DNA of 64,000 bases, taken from the NCBI GenBank assembly GCA_030533445.1, contig JARPUW010000263.1:62001-126000 (forward strand). The letters run 5' to 3'. The notes beneath the pieces are model-generated. The model worked only from the letters and a program-made list of their open reading frames with translations. It was not told the DNA's origin and searched no databases. Every line of letters starts with the position of its first letter. The stretch's first letter is position 1. Shown in pieces: positions 50,488-61,293 of this stretch. Source of the DNA: Cyprinodon diabolis. Its lineage: Eukaryota; Chordata; Actinopteri; Cyprinodontiformes; Cyprinodontidae. A program made the translations under genes and the position numbers.

Positions 50488-51727
50488 TGATCTTTTCTGG
50501 CAATCATCTAGAGCTGAAAACTAACAATATTAAGTAGATTTGAGCAGATGTTTTTCGTTTCAAGCTTCAAATCAGAAGGTTGAGGCCAAAACGCTCATTT
50601 CACAGTGAGATAATGCCATTTTGGCCTCTGGAGTTGTAACAGACAAACCATTAATGATACAGCCATGATCTTTTCTGGCAATCATCTAGAGCTGAAAACT
50701 AACAATATAAAGTAGATTTGAGCAGATGTTTTTGGTTCCAAGCTTCAAATCAGAAGTGGACGCCAAAACGCTCTTTTCACAGTGAGATAATGCCATTTTG
50801 GCCTCTGGAGTTGTAACAGACAAACCATTAATGATACAGCCATGATCTTTTCAGGCAATCATCTAGAGCTGAAAACTAACAATATAAAGTAGATTTGAGC
50901 AGATATTTTTGGTTCCAAGCTTCAAATCAGAAGTTGAGGCCAAAACGCTTTTTTCACAGTGAGATAATGCCATTTTGGCCTCTGGAGTTGTAACAGACAA
51001 ACCATTAATGATACAGCCATGATCTTTTCAGGCAATCATCTAGAGCTGAAAACTAAAAATATAAAGTAGATTTGAGCAGATGTTTTTGGTTCCAAGCTTC
51101 AAATCAGAAGTTGAGGCCAAAACGCTCTTTTCACAGTGAGATAATGCCATTTTGGCCTCTGGAGTTGTAACAGACAAACCATTAATGATACAGCCATGAT
51201 CTTTTCTGGCAATCATCTAGAGCTGAAAACTAACAATATAAAGTAGATTTGAGCAGATGTTTTTGGTTCCAAGCTTCAAATCAGAAGTTGAGGCCAAAAC
51301 GCTCTTTTCACAGTGAGATAATGCCATTTTGGCCTCTGGAGTTGTAACAGACAAACCATTAATGATACAGCCATGATCTTTTCTGGCAATCATCTAGAGC
51401 TGAAAACTAACAATATAAAGTAGATTTGAGCAGATGTTTTTGGTTCCAAGCTTCAAATCAGAAGTTGAGGCCAAAACGCTCTTTTCACAGTGAGATAATG
51501 CCATTTTGGCCTCTGGAGTTGTAACAGACAAACCATTAATGATACAGCCATGATCTTTTCTGGCAATCATCTAGAGCTGAAAACTAACAATATAAAGTAG
51601 AATTGAGCAGATGTTTTTGGTTCCAAGCTTCAAATCAGAAGTTGAGGCCAAAACGCTCTTTTCACAGTGAGATAATGCCATTTTGGCCTCTGGAGTTGTA
51701 ACAGACAAACCATTAATGATACAGCCA
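50488..51727. repeat. Beta HOR 7-mer, 1,240 bp, copy 1
   Basis: Order A (TTTTTCGTTTC), B (TGGACGCC), C, D, E, E, J. F, G, H, I, K and L are absent. The length is 7 x 177 plus one base from A. The A and B variants each create an additional CpG. Confidence 0.88.
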
Positions 51728-52967
51728 TGATCTTTTCTGGCAATCATCTAGAGCTGAAAACTAACAATATTAAGTAGATTTGAGCAGATGTTTTTCGTTT
51801 CAAGCTTCAAATCAGAAGGTTGAGGCCAAAACGCTCATTTCACAGTGAGATAATGCCATTTTGGCCTCTGGAGTTGTAACAGACAAACCATTAATGATAC
51901 AGCCATGATCTTTTCTGGCAATCATCTAGAGCTGAAAACTAACAATATAAAGTAGATTTGAGCAGATGTTTTTGGTTCCAAGCTTCAAATCAGAAGTGGA
52001 CGCCAAAACGCTCTTTTCACAGTGAGATAATGCCATTTTGGCCTCTGGAGTTGTAACAGACAAACCATTAATGATACAGCCATGATCTTTTCAGGCAATC
52101 ATCTAGAGCTGAAAACTAACAATATAAAGTAGATTTGAGCAGATATTTTTGGTTCCAAGCTTCAAATCAGAAGTTGAGGCCAAAACGCTTTTTTCACAGT
52201 GAGATAATGCCATTTTGGCCTCTGGAGTTGTAACAGACAAACCATTAATGATACAGCCATGATCTTTTCAGGCAATCATCTAGAGCTGAAAACTAAAAAT
52301 ATAAAGTAGATTTGAGCAGATGTTTTTGGTTCCAAGCTTCAAATCAGAAGTTGAGGCCAAAACGCTCTTTTCACAGTGAGATAATGCCATTTTGGCCTCT
52401 GGAGTTGTAACAGACAAACCATTAATGATACAGCCATGATCTTTTCTGGCAATCATCTAGAGCTGAAAACTAACAATATAAAGTAGATTTGAGCAGATGT
52501 TTTTGGTTCCAAGCTTCAAATCAGAAGTTGAGGCCAAAACGCTCTTTTCACAGTGAGATAATGCCATTTTGGCCTCTGGAGTTGTAACAGACAAACCATT
52601 AATGATACAGCCATGATCTTTTCTGGCAATCATCTAGAGCTGAAAACTAACAATATAAAGTAGATTTGAGCAGATGTTTTTGGTTCCAAGCTTCAAATCA
52701 GAAGTTGAGGCCAAAACGCTCTTTTCACAGTGAGATAATGCCATTTTGGCCTCTGGAGTTGTAACAGACAAACCATTAATGATACAGCCATGATCTTTTC
52801 TGGCAATCATCTAGAGCTGAAAACTAACAATATAAAGTAGAATTGAGCAGATGTTTTTGGTTCCAAGCTTCAAATCAGAAGTTGAGGCCAAAACGCTCTT
52901 TTCACAGTGAGATAATGCCATTTTGGCCTCTGGAGTTGTAACAGACAAACCATTAATGATACAGCCA
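51728..52967. repeat. Beta HOR 7-mer, 1,240 bp, copy 2
   Basis: Directly repeats the previous 1,240-bp unit, J joining straight to A. I noticed no difference from copy 1. Confidence 0.88.
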
Positions 52968-54383
52968 TGATCTTTTCTGGCAATCATCTAGAGCTGAAAA
53001 CTAACAATATAAAGTAGATTTGAGCAGATGTTTTTGGTTCCAAGCTTCAAATCAGAAGTGGACGCCAAAACGCTCTTTTCACAGTGAGATAATGCCATTT
53101 TGGCCTCTGGAGTTGTAACAGACAAACCATTAATGATACAGCCATGATCTTTTCAGGCAATCATCTAGAGCTGAAAACTAACAATATAAAGTAGATTTGA
53201 GCAGATATTTTTGGTTCCAAGCTTCAAATCAGAAGTTGAGGCCAAAACGCTTTTTTCACAGTGAGATAATGCCATTTTGGCCTCTGGAGTTGTAACAGAC
53301 AAACCATTAATGATACAGCCATGATCTTTTCAGGCAATCATCTAGAGCTGAAAACTAAAAATATAAAGTAGATTTGAGCAGATGTTTTTGGTTCCAAGCT
53401 TCAAATCAGAAGTTGAGGCCAAAACGCTCTTTTCACAGTGAGATAATGCCATTTTGGCCTCTGGAGTTGTAACAGACAAACCATTAATGATACAGCCATG
53501 ATCTTTTCTGGCAATCATCTAGAGCTGAAAACTAACAATATAAAGTAGATTTGAGCAGATGTTTTTGGTTCCAAGCTTCAAATCAGAAGTTGAGGCCAAA
53601 ACGCTCTTTTCACAGTGAGATAATGCCATTTTGGCCTCTGGAGTTGTAACAGACAAACCATTAATGATACAGCCATGATCTTTTCTGGCAATCATCTAGA
53701 GCTGAAAACTAACAATATAAAGTAGATTTGAGCAGATGTTTTTGGTTCCAAGCTTCAAATCAGAAGTTGAGGCCAAAACGCTCTTTTCACAGTGAGATAA
53801 TGCCATTTTGGCCTCTGGAGTTGTAACAGACAAACCATTAATGATACAGCCATGATCTTTTCTGGCAATCATCTAGAGCTGAAAACTAACAATATAAAGT
53901 AGAATTGAGCAGATGTTTTTGGTTCCAAGCTTCAAATCAGAAGTTGAGGCCAAAACGCTCTTTTCACAGTGAGATAATGCCATTTTGGCCTCTGGAGTTG
54001 TAACAGACAAACCATTAATGATACAGCCATGATCTTTTCTGGCAATCATCTAGAGCTGAAAACTAACAATATAAAGTAGATTTGAGCAGATGTTTTTGGT
54101 TCCAAGCTTCAAATCAGAAGTTGAGGCCAAAACGCTCTTTTCAAAGTGAGATAATGCCATTTTGGCCTCTGGAGTTGTAACAGACAAACCATTAATGATA
54201 CAGCCATGATCTTTTCAGGCAATCATCTAGAGCTGAAAACTAACAATATAAGGTAGATTTGAGCAGATGTTTTTGGTTCCAAGCTTCAAATCAGAAGTTG
54301 AGGCCAAAACGCTCTTTTCACAGTGAGATAATGCCATTTTGGCCTCTGGAGTTGTAACAGACAAACCATTAATGATACAGCCA
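52968..54383. repeat. Beta HOR variant without A, 8 monomers
   Basis: Order B (TGGACGCC), C, D, E, E, J, K, L (ATAAGGTAG at 54207). The preceding J (52791) joins directly to B, so the A monomer is missing. The tail K-L then leads back into an alpha-type A at 54384. Confidence 0.86.
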
Positions 54384-56687
54384 TGATCTTTTCTGGCAAT
54401 CATCTAGAGCTGAAAACTAACAATATTAAGTAGATTTGAGCAGATGTTTTTGGTTTCAAGCTTCAAATCAGAAGGTTGAGGCCAAAACGCTCATTTCACA
54501 GTGAGATAATGCCATTTTGGCCTCTGGAGTTGTAACAGACAAACCATTAATGATACAGCCATGATCTTTTCTGGCAATCATCTAGAGCTGAAAACTAACA
54601 ATATAAAGTAGAATTGAGCAGATGTTTTTGGTTCCAAGCTTCAAATCAGAAGTTCAGGCCAAAACGCTCTTTTCACAGTGAGATAATGCCATTTTGGCCT
54701 CTGGAGTTGTAACAGACAAACCATTAGTGATACAGCCATGATCTTTTCAGGCAATCATCTAGAGCTGAAAACTAACAATATAAAGTAGATTTGAGCAGAT
54801 GTTTTTGGTTCCAAGCTTCAAATCAGAAGTTGAGGCCAAAACGCTCTTTTCACAGTGAGACAATGCCATTTTGGCCTCTGGAGTTGTAACAGACAAACCA
54901 TTAATGATACAGCCATGATCTTTTCAGGCAATCATCTAGAGCTGAAAACTAACAATATAAAGTAGATTTGAGCAGATGTATTTGGTTCCAAGCTTCAAAT
55001 CAGAAGTTGAGGCCAAAACGCTCTTTTCACAGTGAGATAATGCCATTTTGGCCTCTGGAGTTGTAACAGACAAACCATTAATGATACAGCCATGATCTTT
55101 TCTGGCAATCATCTAGAGCTGAAAACTAACAATATAAAGTAGATTTGAGCAGATGTTTTTGGTTCCAAGCTTCAAATCAGAAGGTTGAGGCCAAAACGCT
55201 CTTTTCACAGTGAGATAATGCCATTTTGGCCTCTGGAGTTGTAACAGACAAACCATTAATGATACAGCCATGATCTTTTCTGGCAATCATCTAGAGCTGA
55301 AAACTAACAATATAAAGTAGAATTGAGCAGATGTTTTTGGTTCCAAGCTTCAAATCAGAAGTTGAGGCCAAAACGCTCTTTTCACAGTGAGATAATGCCA
55401 TTTTGGCCTCTGGAGTTGTAACAGACAAACCATTAATGATACAGCCATGATCTTTTCTGGCAATCATCTAGAGCTGAAAACTAACAATATAAAGTAGATT
55501 TGAGCAGATGTTTTTGGTTCCAAGCTTCAAATCAGAAGTTGAGGCCAAAACGCTCTTTTCAAAGTGAGATAATGCCATTTTGGCCTCTGGAGTTGTAACA
55601 GACAAACCATTAATGATACAGCCATGATCTTTTCAGGCAATCATCTAGAGCTGAAAACTAACAATATAAAGTAGATTTGAGCAGATGTTTTTGGTTCCAA
55701 GCTTCAAATCAGAAGTTGAGGCCAAAACGCTCTTTTCACAGTGAGACAATGCCATTTTGGCCTCTGGAGTTGTAACAGACAAACCATTAATGATACAGCC
55801 ATGATCTTTTCTGGCAATCATCTAGAGCTGAAAACTAACAATATAAAGTAGATTTGAGCAGATGTTTTTGGTTCCAAGCTTCAAATCAGAAGGTTGAGGC
55901 CAAAACGCTCTTTTCACAGTGAGATAATGCCATTTTGGCCTCTGGAGTTGTAACAGACAAACCATTAATGATACAGCCATGATCTTTTCTGGCAATCATC
56001 TAGAGCTGAAAACTAACAATATAAAGTAGAATTGAGCAGATGTTTTTGGTTCCAAGCTTCAAATCAGAAGTTGAGGCCAAAACGCTCTTTTCACAGTGAG
56101 ATAATGCCATTTTGGCCTCTGGAGTTGTAACAGACAAACCATTAATGATACAGCCATGATCTTTTCTGGCAATCATCTAGAGCTGAAAACTAACAATATA
56201 AAGTAGATTTGAGCAGATGTTTTTGGTTCCAAGCTTCAAATCAGAAGTTGAGGCCAAAACGCTCTTTTCAAAGTGAGATAATGCCATTTTGGCCTCTGGA
56301 GTTGTAACAGACAAACCATTAATGATACAGCCATGATCTTTTCAGGCAATCATCTAGAGCTGAAAACTAACAATATAAAGTAGATTTGAGCAGATGTTTT
56401 TGGTTCCAAGCTTCAAATCAGAAGTTGAGGCCAAAACGCTCTTTTCACAGTGAGATAATGCCATTTTGGCCTCTGGAGTTGTAACAGACAAACCATTAAT
56501 GATACAGCCATGATCTTTTCAGGCAATCATCTAGAGCTGAAAACTAACAATATAAAGTAGATTTGAGCAGATTTTTTTGGTTCCAAGCTTCAAATCAGAA
56601 GTTGAGGCCAAAACGCTCTTTTCACAGTGAGATAATGCCATTTTGGCCTCTGGAGTTGTAACAGACAAACCATTAATGATACAGCCA
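54384..56687. repeat. Alpha-derived 13-mer, 2,304 bp
   Basis: Order A (GGTTTC), F (54562, with a private CATTAGTGAT), G, H, I, J, K, a second GAGACAATG monomer (55625), I, J, K, L, Q. B-C-D-E are missing between A and F. In the second round H is missing between G and I. Compare the 12-mer at 35251. Confidence 0.85.
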
Positions 56688-57927
56688 TGATCTTTTCTGG
56701 CAATCATCTAGAGCTGAAAACTAACAATATTAAGTAGATTTGAGCAGATGTTTTTCGTTTCAAGCTTCAAATCAGAAGGTTGAGGCCAAAACGCTCATTT
56801 CACAGTGAGATAATGCCATTTTGGCCTCTGGAGTTGTAACAGACAAACCATTAATGATACAGCCATGATCTTTTCTGGCAATCATCTAGAGCTGAAAACT
56901 AACAATATAAAGTAGATTTGAGCAGATGTTTTTGGTTCCAAGCTTCAAATCAGAAGTGGACGCCAAAACGCTCTTTTCACAGTGAGATAATGCCATTTTG
57001 GCCTCTGGAGTTGTAACAGACAAACCATTAATGATACAGCCATGATCTTTTCAGGCAATCATCTAGAGCTGAAAACTAACAATATAAAGTAGATTTGAGC
57101 AGATATTTTTGGTTCCAAGCTTCAAATCAGAAGTTGAGGCCAAAACGCTTTTTTCACAGTGAGATAATGCCATTTTGGCCTCTGGAGTTGTAACAGACAA
57201 ACCATTAATGATACAGCCATGATCTTTTCAGGCAATCATCTAGAGCTGAAAACTAAAAATATAAAGTAGATTTGAGCAGATGTTTTTGGTTCCAAGCTTC
57301 AAATCAGAAGTTGAGGCCAAAACGCTCTTTTCACAGTGAGATAATGCCATTTTGGCCTCTGGAGTTGTAACAGACAAACCATTAATGATACAGCCATGAT
57401 CTTTTCTGGCAATCATCTAGAGCTGAAAACTAACAATATAAAGTAGATTTGAGCAGATGTTTTTGGTTCCAAGCTTCAAATCAGAAGTTGAGGCCAAAAC
57501 GCTCTTTTCACAGTGAGATAATGCCATTTTGGCCTCTGGAGTTGTAACAGACAAACCATTAATGATACAGCCATGATCTTTTCTGGCAATCATCTAGAGC
57601 TGAAAACTAACAATATAAAGTAGATTTGAGCAGATGTTTTTGGTTCCAAGCTTCAAATCAGAAGTTGAGGCCAAAACGCTCTTTTCACAGTGAGATAATG
57701 CCATTTTGGCCTCTGGAGTTGTAACAGACAAACCATTAATGATACAGCCATGATCTTTTCTGGCAATCATCTAGAGCTGAAAACTAACAATATAAAGTAG
57801 AATTGAGCAGATGTTTTTGGTTCCAAGCTTCAAATCAGAAGTTGAGGCCAAAACGCTCTTTTCACAGTGAGATAATGCCATTTTGGCCTCTGGAGTTGTA
57901 ACAGACAAACCATTAATGATACAGCCA
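56688..57927. repeat. Beta HOR 7-mer, 1,240 bp, copy 3
   Basis: A (TTTTTCGTTTC), B (TGGACGCC), C, D, E, E, J again, following a Q monomer exactly as at 50488. The context Q-A-B-C-D-E-E-J is thus shared at two places 6.2 kb apart. Confidence 0.88.
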
Positions 57928-60900
57928 TGATCTTTTCTGGCAATCATCTAGAGCTGAAAACTAACAATATTAAGTAGATTTGAGCAGATGTTTTTCGTTT
58001 CAAGCTTCAAATCAGAAGGTTGAGGCCAAAACGCTCATTTCACAGTGAGATAATGCCATTTTGGCCTCTGGAGTTGTAACAGACAAACCATTAATGATAC
58101 AGCCATGATCTTTTCTGGCAATCATCTAGAGCTGAAAACTAACAATATAAAGTAGATTTGAGCAGATGTTTTTGGTTCCAAGCTTCAAATCAGAAGTGGA
58201 CGCCAAAACGCTCTTTTCACAGTGAGATAATGCCATTTTGGCCTCTGGAGTTGTAACAGACAAACCATTAATGATACAGCCATGATCTTTTCAGGCAATC
58301 ATCTAGAGCTGAAAACTAACAATATAAAGTAGATTTGAGCAGATATTTTTGGTTCCAAGCTTCAAATCAGAAGTTGAGGCCAAAACGCTTTTTTCACAGT
58401 GAGATAATGCCATTTTGGCCTCTGGAGTTGTAACAGACAAACCATTAATGATACAGCCATGATCTTTTCAGGCAATCATCTAGAGCTGAAAACTAAAAAT
58501 ATAAAGTAGATTTGAGCAGATGTTTTTGGTTCCAAGCTTCAAATCAGAAGTTGAGGCCAAAACGCTCTTTTCACAGTGAGATAATGCCATTTTGGCCTCT
58601 GGAGTTGTAACAGACAAACCATTAATGATACAGCCATGATCTTTTCTGGCAATCATCTAGAGCTGAAAACTAACAATATAAAGTAGATTTGAGCAGATGT
58701 TTTTGGTTCCAAGCTTCAAATCAGAAGTTGAGGCCAAAACGCTCTTTTCACAGTGAGATAATGCCATTTTGGCCTCTGGAGTTGTAACAGACAAACCATT
58801 AATGATACAGCCATGATCTTTTCTGGCAATCATCTAGAGCTGAAAACTAACAATATAAAGTAGATTTGAGCAGATGTTTTTGGTTCCAAGCTTCAAATCA
58901 GAAGTTGAGGCCAAAACGCTCTTTTCACAGTGAGATAATGCCATTTTGGCCTCTGGAGTTGTAACAGACAAACCATTAATGATACAGCCATGATCTTTTC
59001 TGGCAATCATCTAGAGCTGAAAACTAACAATATAAAGTAGAATTGAGCAGATGTTTTTGGTTCCAAGCTTCAAATCAGAAGTTGAGGCCAAAACGCTCTT
59101 TTCACAGTGAGATAATGCCATTTTGGCCTCTGGAGTTGTAACAGACAAACCATTAATGATACAGCCATGATCTTTTCTGGCAATCATCTAGAGCTGAAAA
59201 CTAACAATATAAAGTAGATTTGAGCAGATGTTTTTGGTTCCAAGCTTCAAATCAGAAGTTGAGGCCAAAACGCTCTTTTCAAAGTGAGATAATGCCATTT
59301 TGGCCTCTGGAGTTGTAACAGACAAACCATTAATGATACAGCCATGATCTTTTCAGGCAATCATCTAGAGCTGAAAACTAACAATATAAGGTAGATTTGA
59401 GCAGATGTTTTTGGTTCCAAGCTTCAAATCAGAAGTTGAGGCCAAAACGCTCTTTTCACAGTGAGACAATGCCATTTTGGCCTCTGGAGTTGTAACAGAC
59501 AAACCATTAATGATACAGCCATGATCTTTTCAGGCAATCATCTAGAGCTGAAAACTAACAATATAAAGTAGATTTGAGCAGATGTATTTGGTTCCAAGCT
59601 TCAAATCAGAAGTTGAGGCCAAAACGCTCTTTTCACAGTGAGATAATGCCATTTTGGCCTCTGGAGTTGTAACAGACAAACCATTAATGATACAGCCATG
59701 ATCTTTTCTGGCAATCATCTAGAGCTGAAAACTAACAATATAAAGTAGATTTGAGCAGATGTTTTTGGTTCCAAGCTTCAAATCAGAAGGTTGAGGCCAA
59801 AACGCTCTTTTCACAGTGAGATAATGCCATTTTGGCCTCTGGAGTTGTAACAGACAAACCATTAATGATACAGCCATGATCTTTTCTGGCAATCATCTAG
59901 AGCTGAAAACTAACAATATAAAGTAGAATTGAGCAGATGTTTTTGGTTCCAAGCTTCAAATCAGAAGTTGAGGCCAAAACGCTCTTTTCACAGTGAGATA
60001 ATGCCATTTTGGCCTCTGGAGTTGTAACAGACAAACCATTAATGATACAGCCATGATCTTTTCTGGCAATCATCTAGAGCTGAAAACTAACAATATAAAG
60101 TAGATTTGAGCAGATGTTTTTGGTTCCAAGCTTCAAATCAGAAGTTGAGGCCAAAACGCTCTTTTCAAAGTGAGATAATGCCATTTTGGCCTCTGGAGTT
60201 GTAACAGACAAACCATTAATGATACAGCCATGATCTTTTCAGGCAATCATCTAGAGCTGAAAACTAACAATATAAAGTAGATTTGAGCAGATGTTTTTGG
60301 TTCCAAGCTTCAAATCAGAAGTTGAGGCCAAAACGCTCTTTTCACAGTGAGACAATGCCATTTTGGCCTCTGGAGTTGTAACAGACAAACCATTAATGAT
60401 ACAGCCATGATCTTTTCAGGCAATCATCTAGAGATGAAAACTAACAATATAAAGTAGATTTGAGCAGATGTATTTGGTTCCAAGCTTCAAATCAGAAGTT
60501 GAGGCCAAAACGCTCTTTTCACAGTGAGATAATGCCATTTTGGCCTCTGGAGTTGTAACAGACAAACCATTAATGATACAGCCATGATCTTTTCTGGCAA
60601 TCATCTAGAGCTGAAAACTAACAATATAAAGTAGATTTGAGCAGATGTTTTTGGTTCCAAGCTTCAAATCAGAAGGTTGAGGCCAAAACGCTCTTTTCAC
60701 AGTGAGATAATGCCATTTTGGCCTCTGGAGTTGTAACAGACAAACCATTAATGATACAGCCATGATCTTTTCTGGCAATCATCTAGAGCTGAAAACTAAC
60801 AATATAAAGTAGATTTGAGCAGATGTTTTTGGTTCCAAGCTTCAAATCAGAAGTTGAGGCCAAAACGCTCTTTTCACAGTGAGATAATGCCATTTTGGCC

Positions 60901-61293
60901 TCTGGAGTTGTAACAGACAAACCATTAATGATACAGCCATGATCTTTTCTGGCAATCATCTAGAGCTGAAAACTAACAATATAAAGTAGATTTGAGCAGA
61001 TGTTTTTGGTTCCAAGCTTCAAATCAGAAGTTGAGGCCAAAACGCTCTTTTCACAGTGAGATAATGCCATTTTGGCCTCTGGAGTTGTAACAGACAAACC
61101 ATTAATGATACAGCCATGATCTTTTCTGGCAATCATCTAGAGCTGAAAACTAACAATATAAAGTAGAATTGAGCAGATGTTTTTGGTTCCAAGCTTCAAA
61201 TCAGAAGTTGAGGCCAAAACGCTCTTTTCACAGTGAGATAATGCCATTTTGGCCTCTGGAGTTGTAACAGACAAACCATTAATGATACAGCCA
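57928..61293. repeat. 19-monomer macro-unit, 3,366 bp, copy 1
   Basis: Beta 7-mer (A, B, C, D, E, E, J), then K, a fused L/G monomer with ATAAGGTAG and GAGACAATG (59345), H, I, J, K, G, H (AGATGAAAAC), I, E, E, J. The 3' E-E-J matches the end of the beta 7-mer. The macro-unit is therefore a beta unit joined to alpha-type G-to-K segments. Confidence 0.87.
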
